From the NCBI GenBank assembly GCA_963676655.2, contig CAXXKX010000003.1, positions 992,001 through 1,056,000 on the forward strand: a stretch of DNA of 64,000 nt. Reading direction: 5' to 3'. The notes beneath the pieces are model-generated. The model ran no database searches. It was not told where the DNA came from and saw only the letters and a program-made list of their open reading frames with translations. This DNA comes from G963676655 sp963676655. GTDB lineage: Bacteria > Verrucomicrobiota > Lentisphaeria > Victivallales > Victivallaceae. Position 1 is the stretch's first letter. Each line of letters begins with the position of its first letter. Of this stretch, positions 9,352 to 17,265 are shown in pieces. A program made the translations under genes and the position numbers.

Positions 9352-9623
9352 GGTAAATTATTTCCGCGTAGGCAACTCAAACCGTGCTTTCAGCGAAGTA
9401 AGAGACTATCTTGAGATGAAAATTAGATCTCTCCTGAGTAGAAAGAAACGAAGACAAAAGCAAAGTATAGGCTGGCAGAGATGGAGTAATGAGTATCTCT
9501 ATGGAGTCCTTGGATTATACTGGGACTGGAGGCTGAAACCTCTCAACAACGTGGATGCGTACAAATGAAAGCTAAGGCCATAACATGCGAGACACATAAC
9601 CCTTACGATGAATCTCATTGGGT

Positions 9624-9657
9624 GAGCCGCTTGAGGGAAAACTTCACGAGCGGTTCT
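9624..9657 (+). ncRNA. Group II intron domain V
   Basis: A 34-nt hairpin beginning GAGCCG and ending CGGTTCT, with a GAAA tetraloop and an internal bulge, is the catalytic domain V consensus. It lies 56 bp after the maturase stop, as usual. Domain VI-like sequence follows to about 9700. Confidence 0.85.
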
Positions 9658-10154
9658 GATGGGGAGGGGCTGGAAACGGACCGAAAGGCACCGCGCCAGT
9701 CCTTTACCCGGCAGAGTTTTTTCAAGGTGCTGAAACAGAACTTCAAGATCAAAACTTTTGTCAGCACTAGCGAGAATGCGGTCAAGATACAAGTTTGGAC
9801 AGCATTAATCGCGATCCTGTTGTTGAAATCCCTGAAGTTCATGTCGAGTGCGATATGGCACTTTTCGGCACTGGTAACGTTCCTGAAGTGGAACCTGTTC
9901 GTCTACTGTGATCTGCAACAGTGTTGGATCAACCGTTCACGAAACCGCCGGAACCGGTATCGCTGCAACTCAAATTCGATTTTAGGACAGCATAATCAGA
10001 AACAAGGTGGCTGCTTTTGAGAAAACGAACAAAATCTAAGAAATAGAACCGAAGATGCCGTCAAATAACGGCGTTTTGGAAATTGTTAGGACAGATGTGA
10101 GATCAACTACTAGATCCTTTAATAAACGATATTTAGTTAATTTTGTTAGTTTAC

Positions 10155-10261
10155 GAAAACGATTAACTAATTTGATTAATTCTTTATTATTGCTATTGAC
10201 AAAGCAATAATAATCGGTTATTATATATAGCGTAAACTTAAAAAGAAAACGATTAACTAAT
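10155..10261 (+). promoter_or_regulatory. lacI-type gene promoter with repeated operators
   Basis: The 17-bp sequence GAAAACGATTAACTAAT occurs at 10155-10171 and again at 10245-10261, the second copy covering the start codon of the regulator. A weaker relative begins AAACGATATTTAGTTAA near 10124. Between the two exact copies is a sigma-70 promoter: TTGACA at 10196-10201 and TATTAT at 10219-10224 with a 17-bp spacer. This fits autorepression by the LacI-type protein, which is inference. Confidence 0.65.
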
Positions 10262-11318
10262 GGCGATTAAAAATATGAGTAAAAACGATCAAGTAACCTT
10301 GGCAACACTGGCCGCCCGCTTGAATGTTACCACCGCCACCGTCAGCAAGGCATTGCGTGGAAAACCCGGGATTAGTACTGAAATGGTAAAAAAAGTCAAT
10401 AATTTGGCGCGCGAATTAAATTATCAGCCGAACATTGCCGCGTTGAATCTCAGGAAGAAATCAACCGATTCGATTGGCGTATTGATTACGATGGATATTA
10501 CCATTCCATGGTATGCGCAATTGGTCAGCTCTATTGAATCGGAACTCTCCAAGCGGGGGAAAACCATGGTTCTCAGTTTGGGAAAAAACGATTACGGAAA
10601 AGAGCGTAACTGTCTGGAGGCTTTTCGCGGCGGACGGGTTGCCGGAGTGATTATCGGGCCTATTTTCCATAAACGCAATCTCGAAAACATCTGGCAGTCG
10701 TTGAATCACGGATTGCCGATGGTTCTATTCAACTGTATGGAGGAGATGCCGGTTGATTATGTTGCTCTCAACATGGCGGCGGGAGCTAAGCTGGCAGTAG
10801 ATTATTTTGTCGAGATGGGACACCGGCGAATCGGGTATTTGTGCAGTTCCGAGGGGGATTTGCAGGAAATGGGTAAAACCCGGCGGGAAGGGTTTGAAAA
10901 GGCGATGTTCAAACATGGTTTCCCGTTAATAGGCTCAGACATTATCATGGGAGGAATTACGCGAAAGAGCGGATATGAAGCAATGAAAAGAGTGTTGGCA
11001 AGGCCGTTGAGTGAGTTGCCAACCGCGTTGTTCTGTCACAATGACAACGTAGCCTATGGAGCGATGACGGCGATCCAATGTGCCGGGTTGTCGGTGCCTG
11101 ATGACGTGTCACTTATCGGATTTGACGACCTGGAGGAGAGTTGTTCGACCGAACCGCCTTTGACGACGATTGGTGGGGTTAAAGATGAGTTGGCCAAAGA
11201 ATTAGTAAAAACAGTATTGGATATAGCTGCAAACAAAAACACAAATCGAATTCAAAAGGAGATTATCCCAAAACTTATCATTCGTGAAACAGTTAAAAAC
11301 GTTAAAACAAGGAGCTGA
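10260..11318 (+). CDS. LacI-family transcriptional regulator
   Basis: A 352-residue protein of normal LacI length. The N-terminal helix-turn-helix and hinge helix read TLAARLNVTTATVSKALRG and ARELNYQPNIAALNLR (residues 14-60). The periplasmic-binding-protein-like sugar-sensing domain follows, with SIGVLI near 70, GHRRIGYLC near 190 and the dimer-type segment SLIGFDDLEESC near 285. It should repress or activate the downstream carbohydrate genes in response to a sugar. Start codon and promoter overlap repeated operator-like sites. It directly follows the IS4-family element and shows no lesion. Confidence 0.9.
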   Translation: MAIKNMSKNDQVTLATLAARLNVTTATVSKALRGKPGISTEMVKKVNNLARELNYQPNIAALNLRKKSTDSIGVLITMDITIPWYAQLVSSIESELSKRGKTMVLSLGKNDYGKERNCLEAFRGGRVAGVIIGPIFHKRNLENIWQSLNHGLPMVLFNCMEEMPVDYVALNMAAGAKLAVDYFVEMGHRRIGYLCSSEGDLQEMGKTRREGFEKAMFKHGFPLIGSDIIMGGITRKSGYEAMKRVLARPLSELPTALFCHNDNVAYGAMTAIQCAGLSVPDDVSLIGFDDLEESCSTEPPLTTIGGVKDELAKELVKTVLDIAANKNTNRIQKEIIPKLIIRETVKNVKTRS

Positions 11319-11323
11319 CAACA

Positions 11324-12061
11324 ATGACCTCTGCAATCGCAAAAAACGGAAAAATATTTACACTGATCGAGCTTTTAGTCGTGATCGCCATTATAGCTAT
11401 TTTGGCCGCGATGCTTTTGCCGGCCTTAAACAAAGCCCGGGAAAAAGCCCGAACAATCAGTTGTGCCAGTCAATTAAAGCAAATCAGTTTGGGCAGAGCT
11501 ATGTATTCAGATGATTATAATGACGCGATGCTGCCTTCCGGTGCTCCATACTGGCCCGCATTGCTGGTGCACAAAAAATATATCGGCAGTAGCGTACTGG
11601 CTTGTCCATCCCGTATGGGGACTAAACAATCGTCTCCGGTAAGAGCGCTTCTGGTTGCCGGGACCATGCCGGAGAGCGAAAGCGATTGGAGGTGGTTTTG
11701 CATTGATTACGGGATTAATTATGAAACGTTATTTGCGCCAAATCCCGCAAAAAAACTATCCCTGATTAAAACTCCCAGCACTATGATCGATATTATTGAG
11801 TCTATTTACGGAACTAGTCCTGCATATGGCCATTATTGGGTATATTCTTCATATGGAAGCGGTAGTTTACAGGTTGCCTATCCTCCTCATGAGGTGGGAA
11901 AGCAGTGTAATTCCAGTTTCGTCGACGGTCATGTCGATACTATTCTCGGTACTAATGGATCTTTTCTGACCTGGTCACAAAGCATGTATGAACAGGGAAT
12001 GCCGCTGGCAAGTTACAATTATGACAACAATCCCTGGACATATAACGGGAAAGCAAGGTGA
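11324..12061 (+). CDS. Prepilin-type pseudopilin (type II secretion-like)
   Basis: A 245-residue protein with a class III prepilin leader and helix (FTLIELLVVIAIIAILAAML, residues 11-30), cleaved before Phe by a prepilin peptidase. A NKAREKAR stretch and CASQLKQ follow, then a C-terminal region with a SSFVDGHVD segment like the H-X9-DG-type domain of this group. Such proteins are greatly expanded in Lentisphaerota and Planctomycetes, often beside sugar-degradation genes. Ribosome-binding site AAGGAG lies 9 bp upstream, and the gene begins 5 bp after the regulator, so both are likely cotranscribed. The role in polysaccharide uptake or surface assembly is inferred. Confidence 0.85.
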   Translation: MTSAIAKNGKIFTLIELLVVIAIIAILAAMLLPALNKAREKARTISCASQLKQISLGRAMYSDDYNDAMLPSGAPYWPALLVHKKYIGSSVLACPSRMGTKQSSPVRALLVAGTMPESESDWRWFCIDYGINYETLFAPNPAKKLSLIKTPSTMIDIIESIYGTSPAYGHYWVYSSYGSGSLQVAYPPHEVGKQCNSSFVDGHVDTILGTNGSFLTWSQSMYEQGMPLASYNYDNNPWTYNGKAR

Positions 12062-12389
12062 TTAAATTAATCCGCAGGACGGATAGTGGTAGCCAGCTGC
12101 ACAACTGGAGTGATGCGCCACTGCAGTGGAAATAGTATAAAGCTTATTCTCCGGATTTAATTCCACACTTCTTTGGGGCGTTTCGACAGGAACAATTGTC
12201 GGCTTGCCAGTCAGGGCGTGGAAATTCGGAGAGAATACTCCGTATGCCTGGAACCAGGGATAACCGGAACGGTATAAAATATTTTATTGGGCAGAGAGCT
12301 TGTCTCTAAGTTCGATAACGTTCAAAAGGCGTTCTGGTCAACAACAATCTATAAAGAGAGTTACAAGAATAAAAGAAGAGGAATAAAGT
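12062..12389 (+). other. Intergenic region, 328 bp
   Basis: No gene is seen. A small hairpin AGAGA-GCTTG-TCTCT lies near 12294, and a purine-rich ribosome-binding site (AGAGGAATAAAGT) is at the end. No copy of the LacI-type operator found at 10155 is visible. Confidence 0.5.
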
Positions 12390-15300
12390 ATGGCTCAAGA
12401 TGCTCGGTTTGAGAAAAGCAAAGGTTTTCTTGTGAAATTTAAATTTTTGATGGAAGCATATCGCAAAAGTTTGGTAATGGTTGTGATTTTATTGCATTTG
12501 CCTGCGTCGGTTTATGCCGGTAAGACGTACCGGGAGATTGCAACTAAAGATAAGTTGGCTGATAAAAATATGACTTTTGCCGTAACGTTTGATGAATACA
12601 GTGTCAATGCTGATTTTGCAAAAGGCAATCCGATTTCCACAACAATGAAAGATGTCGGATTAATGCTCAGAGGGTGTATTGGTTTTGATACAAAAACCGC
12701 ATTCAGACCGAATCCTGGCGAAGATTTAAAATTTGAAGCGGTGGGTAATGCCTCCCCTCACAAGGGGACTCTGATCATGTGGCTGAATGCGCGTGATTAC
12801 GTCCCCGGTGACGAAAAGACAGATGGCAAAAAGCGCGGCAATATTGCGTTGTTCCAGATGATGTTCAAGCAGGACAATCGATATATTGAATATAAGCTCT
12901 ATGAATATGGAGATACGATTTATTTTGATTGGTGGAGCTCTGAGCCGCCACACGGCTGGGGGCAGAACGGGAGAGTGCAGGCATCGCGCAAGGGGATAAA
13001 ACAAAATCAATGGCACCAGCTTGCCGTTACCTGGAATGATAAAGAATTAGTGATTTATCTGAATGGTGAATTCGTGCAGAAAAACGCATTGCCGTTCAAA
13101 GCGTCTAAAACTGTCGGACTGGTACCCCGGAAGGATTCATTTATCGGGATAAGAAGCCGTTTCTATGATGATCGTCATGTCTGGAATGCGGCAGTCGACG
13201 ACGTTAAGATTTATTCTCGGGTCTTATCTCCGTTGGAAATCAAAAATCAGTATAAAAGCTTACTGCTTGATCAGAAAGGCGAAAAGATTCAAGCCTATGC
13301 AGTAAAATTGAATGGAGTGGATACCGGAAGTGGCGCTAAACCGGACAGCATTGAAGCCGAGTTTGATTTTTCAGCTTTGCCTGAGAATGGAAAAGCTCTT
13401 TTGAATAAAGGCGAATTAACTATGAACTACCGGTTAATTTTACCTGACAAAACGGTTGTTGATGGTAAATGGACGCTGTCCGGGAAGGATAAAAGCAGAA
13501 TCATCAAAGACATAAAAAAGCCAGGGCGTTATATTCTTAAGACCGACCTGGAAGACCTGGGAAAAGTAGATGCTGAAATAGTTTGTCCCGACTTGTCATT
13601 TGCCTGCACTGGTATTGGAGCGGAAGATACTGTTCCGGAAATCTGGAACGGCTTTAAGGTGGAAAACCGCACAGTTTATCTATGGAACCGCGAATACCGT
13701 TTCGGAGACGGTCCTTTGCCTGAAAACATCAAGGCTTATGGCAGGCCCTTGTTGAAAAAGGCTCCCAGGCTGATTATTGAAACCCCCAAAGGCATTGCGA
13801 ATATACGCTATAAAACAACTGCTACGCAGCGCCGCCGCAGTTCGGTAACGTTTACCGGAAAGGGTGAAGCTGATGGTTTTTCCGTTAATTATGCTACGAC
13901 GGTGGAGTTTGACGGAATGATCAAGTTTGATTTCAGTATCAAAGGAGAACCGGAGATAACTTCTATGCGGCTGGAATGGCAGGTTGTTCCTGAGTTTTGC
14001 GAATATTTGATGACCCCGCTGTTGCAGAAAAGCAATAAAAAACAGTTTGAATTCCTTTATCCGGTCAGTGGATGGCAGGCGGTTTCCCTGCTCTGGCTGG
14101 TTTCGGATGGCAAAGGCGGATTTGCTTATTCCATGCAGAATGACGCAAACTGGGTTTATGATGCTAACAAACCGGTCTTTTTTGTTGATAAATCTACCGG
14201 AATATGTTCAGTCACAATGGTAACCAGGACGGTGAAAATACCTGAAAACACCCCGTATCAGGCATTGTTCATTGCCACTCCGACTCGGCCGTTGCCGCTT
14301 CAAAACCGGGTCATTCGTTTTGGCGACAGTAACCGGACCGATACTCCGCGCAAAGGAATAGCCACGGGAGGAGAAGGATTGGTCAGTACTTCTTCATTCC
14401 AGCCACATCCCACAGACTTCGAATACCGTATGAAAAACCGGGTTCCAAATACTTTATCAGTATTCGCCACGGCAAATGCTTTGACGGACGGCAGCGAGGC
14501 CGCCGTTTATTTCCGGGAATACTGGAATATTCCAGGCGCATGCATTTATAAGATGGGCTATCAGAAGCCGCTGGGAAATGGTAAATATAAAACGGAATAT
14601 CATTATACCGTTCCTGCTTGTAATGCATGCTTGATCAATGATTATTTCTTGTATAACATAAAAAAAATGTTTGAAAATCCTTACGGGGATCGGGTGTGTC
14701 AGATTTATTATGACCTCTGTGACAACAACCTGTGCGATAATGAAAAACATGGTTGCGGGTTCAAGGATAAATTCGGACGTGACATCAGGACTTTTGCCGT
14801 ACTTCATAAGAGAAAACTTATTGAACGCACGGTTCGGTTTTGTCATGGTCAAAAGCAGAAAAGAACTGTAATGCTGCATGCTCAACGCGAATTTTCGCCT
14901 TTCATCTGCGGCTTGGCCGACTACTGGTTTCCCGGCGAACAGCATAGTGCGCTGCTGAAGCGGAATCCTTATGGTTATACAGATGAAGTGCCGGATGAGA
15001 TCTATCGCAGTGAATACAATCGCAATGTTCTGGGAACAGGAGTTATTTTTCTCCCTGCGCTGGGCGTGGCAAGCAGGGAATATTTCAAACCTCCGGCTTT
15101 CCATTACACCGAGGCAATGATGGCTATGCTGTTGTCTCATGATGTTGAAACATGTCAGGAGTGGACCGCCGGACCGCCGATTCGGAAAGTTTGGGACGTG
15201 TTGGAAAAATATGACGTCCAGTCGCCGGAAACCAAAGTACATCTTTACTACAAACAGAATGAAATTATCAGTTCTTCCCCGAGCATCAGAGTGACCTGGT

Positions 15301-15947
15301 ATCAATGCCCGCAAAACAAATATGTACTGATCCTGGTTAATAAAACCGCCCGTTCCAGTGAGGCGGTCATTGATATACGAAAAGTTGTGTCTGGAAATTT
15401 CACTGCCAGAGAAGAATATATCGGTAATGATATAAAAGTAATTGACGGCAAATTTCGCATACGAGTCCCGTCACGGTCATTCCGCATTGTGGCGTTCCCG
15501 CCGAAATCTTTCTATCCGGTCAACGACAATATGGATAAAATGTGGGGGACCTGGATCAAAAAAGGAAGCAAATGCAGCTTTTGTCAAGATAAGCTGACCG
15601 GACATAATAATCCGGGCAGCCTGAAAGCTGAAATACAGGGAGTTGCTTGTTTTATGAAGCATTTTCCGGTTAAGCCCGGGAATAAGTATTGTGTCGAAGT
15701 TTATGTTAAACGAAAAAAAACGGGCTGGGCGAGTATCACTTTCCAGGGGCGGGATGATAAAAACAGGTTTCTGATTCCTTTGCGGACAACCAAAATAAAT
15801 GTTGATGCGAAATGGAAAAAAATGGAATTGTGCTTCATTGTGCCGAAGTCCGGAGAATGGGAAAAATGCCGTTCTGCGCTGATCACTCTGAGTGGCGGAG
15901 ACGGAACCGTCTGGTTTGATGATTTCAGGATGAAAAATTCGCCGTGA
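12390..15947 (+). CDS. Secreted multidomain protein: LamG-like, DUF6067-like core, CBM-like end
   Basis: A 1185-residue protein. A hydrophobic stretch at about residues 27-43 (LVMVVILLHLPASVYAG) looks like a signal peptide; the real start may be the ATG at 12450. Residues 50-300 resemble a concanavalin/LamG fold (NQWHQLAVTWNDKELVIYLNG; VDDVKIYSRVLSPLEI). The 350-1040 region resembles large glycoside-hydrolase-like DUF6067 proteins of gut Lentisphaerota and Bacteroidota. The last 140 residues (about 1045-1185) resemble a CBM4/9-type sandwich (FPVKPGNKYCVEVYVK; VWFDDFRM) and match the two modules of the next gene. Probably an extracellular polysaccharide-degrading or binding protein; catalytic residues are not identified. 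Confidence 0.65.
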   Translation: MAQDARFEKSKGFLVKFKFLMEAYRKSLVMVVILLHLPASVYAGKTYREIATKDKLADKNMTFAVTFDEYSVNADFAKGNPISTTMKDVGLMLRGCIGFDTKTAFRPNPGEDLKFEAVGNASPHKGTLIMWLNARDYVPGDEKTDGKKRGNIALFQMMFKQDNRYIEYKLYEYGDTIYFDWWSSEPPHGWGQNGRVQASRKGIKQNQWHQLAVTWNDKELVIYLNGEFVQKNALPFKASKTVGLVPRKDSFIGIRSRFYDDRHVWNAAVDDVKIYSRVLSPLEIKNQYKSLLLDQKGEKIQAYAVKLNGVDTGSGAKPDSIEAEFDFSALPENGKALLNKGELTMNYRLILPDKTVVDGKWTLSGKDKSRIIKDIKKPGRYILKTDLEDLGKVDAEIVCPDLSFACTGIGAEDTVPEIWNGFKVENRTVYLWNREYRFGDGPLPENIKAYGRPLLKKAPRLIIETPKGIANIRYKTTATQRRRSSVTFTGKGEADGFSVNYATTVEFDGMIKFDFSIKGEPEITSMRLEWQVVPEFCEYLMTPLLQKSNKKQFEFLYPVSGWQAVSLLWLVSDGKGGFAYSMQNDANWVYDANKPVFFVDKSTGICSVTMVTRTVKIPENTPYQALFIATPTRPLPLQNRVIRFGDSNRTDTPRKGIATGGEGLVSTSSFQPHPTDFEYRMKNRVPNTLSVFATANALTDGSEAAVYFREYWNIPGACIYKMGYQKPLGNGKYKTEYHYTVPACNACLINDYFLYNIKKMFENPYGDRVCQIYYDLCDNNLCDNEKHGCGFKDKFGRDIRTFAVLHKRKLIERTVRFCHGQKQKRTVMLHAQREFSPFICGLADYWFPGEQHSALLKRNPYGYTDEVPDEIYRSEYNRNVLGTGVIFLPALGVASREYFKPPAFHYTEAMMAMLLSHDVETCQEWTAGPPIRKVWDVLEKYDVQSPETKVHLYYKQNEIISSSPSIRVTWYQCPQNKYVLILVNKTARSSEAVIDIRKVVSGNFTAREEYIGNDIKVIDGKFRIRVPSRSFRIVAFPPKSFYPVNDNMDKMWGTWIKKGSKCSFCQDKLTGHNNPGSLKAEIQGVACFMKHFPVKPGNKYCVEVYVKRKKTGWASITFQGRDDKNRFLIPLRTTKINVDAKWKKMELCFIVPKSGEWEKCRSALITLSGGDGTVWFDDFRMKNSP

Positions 15948-16057
15948 ATGATAATCTGCTGACTGGACTTTTTATGATGTCGTTTTTTAGTGGGACAGGA
16001 TTGAATAAGCCTGTAACGATTTGTTTTGTTAATCAAGAAAAAGGATTCTTAAGAACC

Positions 16058-17140
16058 ATGAAATTTTTATTCACGGTAAGCTGTCTGCTTTGCGTTGTAA
16101 ATGCTTTCTGTCGGGAGGTAAAAAACGGAGTATCGGAAAAACGCGGATATGAGGATGATTTTTCGCAGTCGCCGAGTTGGTCAAGCTGGAAATCCGCGAA
16201 CGCCTCAGGAACGTTTTCCTGGAACCGGAATGAAGGCCATAACGGCAAGGGGGCATTGGAAATTTCACTTACAAAAGGCTCCGGGGGAGGAGGAAGCCTT
16301 TGTTATTTGAAACATTTCCCGGCTGCTCCCGGAAAAAAGTATTCCGCGGTTGTTTGGATAAAGGCCAAAGATGTTTCTTCTGCCACTGAAATTACCATTG
16401 CGTTCCAGGGACAGGGAGCAGACAAAAAATTTCTGGGAACTCCTGTAATCTCGAAGCGTGTTCTTGATTTGAAAACCGGCAACGGCTGGCAGCAGATAAT
16501 ATTGACTTTTGTCGTTCCGGAAAAAGGGAAATGGTCCCAAACCGCATTTTTGCTATGTACAATAGGTGTTAACAAAGCAACTCAGGGGAAAATATTTTTT
16601 GACGATTTTTATTGGGTTGAAAGTCGCCCGGCTGATAATAACCGTTCAGGAGAATATGTAAATGATTTTTCGTATCCGGATATCTGGTCCGCCTGGAAAT
16701 CTCCAATGGCCGAGGGAGCATTCTCGTGGAGCAAAAATGATGGACATGGAGGCAAAGGAGCAATGGAAATTTCCATTGCCGGGCATACGCCACTAGACAG
16801 TACATTTTGCTATTTCAAGCGTTTCCCTGTATCGGTCGGAAAGACTTATACCGTATCAGTCTGGGTGAAGGCGCAAAACCTTGCTCCGTTATCTGAACTC
16901 ATTATTACTTTTCAAGGACAGGGAACTGATAAAAAATTCCTGGGGACTCCTCTAATATCGAATACCATTTCAAGCTCGGAAATCGGAGGAGGTTGGAACG
17001 AACGTATTCTGACTTTTATTATTCCCAAAGATGGAATATGGGGCAAGGCGGTATTCATACTTTGTTCAATAGGCATAAAAAAGGCTTCACGAGGCCGAAT
17101 ATTTTTTGATGATATCAATTTCTTCGAAGATACCAAATAA
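16058..17140 (+). CDS. Secreted protein with two tandem carbohydrate-binding-like modules
   Basis: I start this at the ATG at 16058, because it gives a clean signal peptide (MKFLFTVSCLLCVVNAFC); the frame is open from 15944, overlapping the previous stop. Two repeats of about 160 residues follow: each has a WSxWKSxxAxGxFSW start, a GKGAxEIS segment, a FPxxxGKxY strand, a FQGQGxDKKFLGTP motif and a final IFFDDxxxxE strand. This is the CBM4/9-like jelly-roll pattern and the same module that ends the preceding 1185-residue protein. No catalytic domain is present, so it may bind substrate at the cell surface. Confidence 0.65.
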   Translation: MKFLFTVSCLLCVVNAFCREVKNGVSEKRGYEDDFSQSPSWSSWKSANASGTFSWNRNEGHNGKGALEISLTKGSGGGGSLCYLKHFPAAPGKKYSAVVWIKAKDVSSATEITIAFQGQGADKKFLGTPVISKRVLDLKTGNGWQQIILTFVVPEKGKWSQTAFLLCTIGVNKATQGKIFFDDFYWVESRPADNNRSGEYVNDFSYPDIWSAWKSPMAEGAFSWSKNDGHGGKGAMEISIAGHTPLDSTFCYFKRFPVSVGKTYTVSVWVKAQNLAPLSELIITFQGQGTDKKFLGTPLISNTISSSEIGGGWNERILTFIIPKDGIWGKAVFILCSIGIKKASRGRIFFDDINFFEDTK

Positions 17141-17265
17141 TAAACGTCCAACTCTGAAAGTTTAGCATTATATACTGAAATTAAAACTCAAAGACTGTGA
17201 TCTTATTGAGACTCATGTTCATAATCATGACCGGAACTTGATTTGAGAAAATAAAGGGAAATTCC

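Larger units (their letters stand above)
6435..9568 (+). pseudogene. ltrA: Group II intron reverse transcriptase/maturase, split by an IS
   Basis: The 5' part (6435 to about 7525) and 3' part (from 9332) together give about 435 residues. Reverse-transcriptase blocks are clear: GIDGKNF (about 55), PKDNGKVRMLQIPTIRERVVQ (about 100), NSYGFRPKRSPQ, DVDLTKYFD, VPQGGPFSPLVANIYLN and the catalytic FADD (about 250), where most relatives have YADD. The maturase domain X (GWVNYFRVGNSN) lies beyond the inserted IS. No endonuclease domain is present. The IS enters at the codons for NPVLSG, and the unspliced 5' frame runs into IS sequence and stops at 7571. The intron can therefore not make its own maturase now. 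Confidence 0.85.
5917..9707 (+). mobile_element. Group II intron with reverse-transcriptase ORF
   Basis: The intron starts near GTGTCC (5917), consistent with a GUGYG-like 5' end. It contains a maturase/reverse transcriptase, a canonical domain V at 9624-9657 and a domain VI-like stretch, ending near 9707 (TTTAC). Without the inserted IS and its duplicated target (1826 bp) it would be about 1.97 kb, usual for bacterial introns of this kind. Exon sequence on both sides belongs to the same IS4 transposase. Boundaries are uncertain by a few bases, because the exon junctions do not restore the frame cleanly. Confidence 0.8.
5040..9995 (+). pseudogene. IS4-family transposase, broken and split by a group II intron
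   Basis: The coding parts are 5040 to about 5916 and about 9708-9995. The N-terminal 110 residues (DUF4372-like start, SLREICGGLKTCGGKLNHLG) are followed by a frameshift near 5376. The catalytic region then reads YSLDATLIELC and GAVKLHMLLDHD, hits a TGA at 5647-5649 where Trp would be expected (YN-stop-HRNGVQF), and continues to IGDIYKERWKI. The group II intron interrupts exactly here. The C-terminal part resumes as FFKVLKQNFKIKTFV, with the conserved K/E region, and shifts frame again near 9925. These lesions mean the enzyme is dead whether or not the intron splices. Confidence 0.8.
4938..10099 (+). mobile_element. IS4-family element carrying a group II intron
   Basis: Terminal inverted repeats are 4938-4954 and 10083-10099, matching at 16 of 17 positions around a TGTCCTAACAA core. 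Removing the intron (about 3.79 kb with its own insertion) leaves about 1.37 kb, a normal size for this group. The exact tips and a target duplication could not be fixed. The transposase inside is broken independently of the intron. Confidence 0.75.

Noticed and set aside
6435..9568. Reverse transcriptase as part of a retron or diversity-generating system
   Set aside because: Intron structure (5' end, domain V with GAAA loop, maturase domain X) identifies a group II intron; no variable/template repeat pair or msr/msd RNA is seen.
10155..10261. Operator repeats as an origin-type iteron array
   Set aside because: Only two exact copies, placed around a sigma-70 promoter and the start codon of a LacI-type gene; autoregulation explains them better.
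14457..15314. 285-residue open frame on the minus strand
   Set aside because: It lies wholly inside the plus-strand gene for the 1185-residue protein, has no ribosome-binding site and no protein-like motif; it is a shadow frame.
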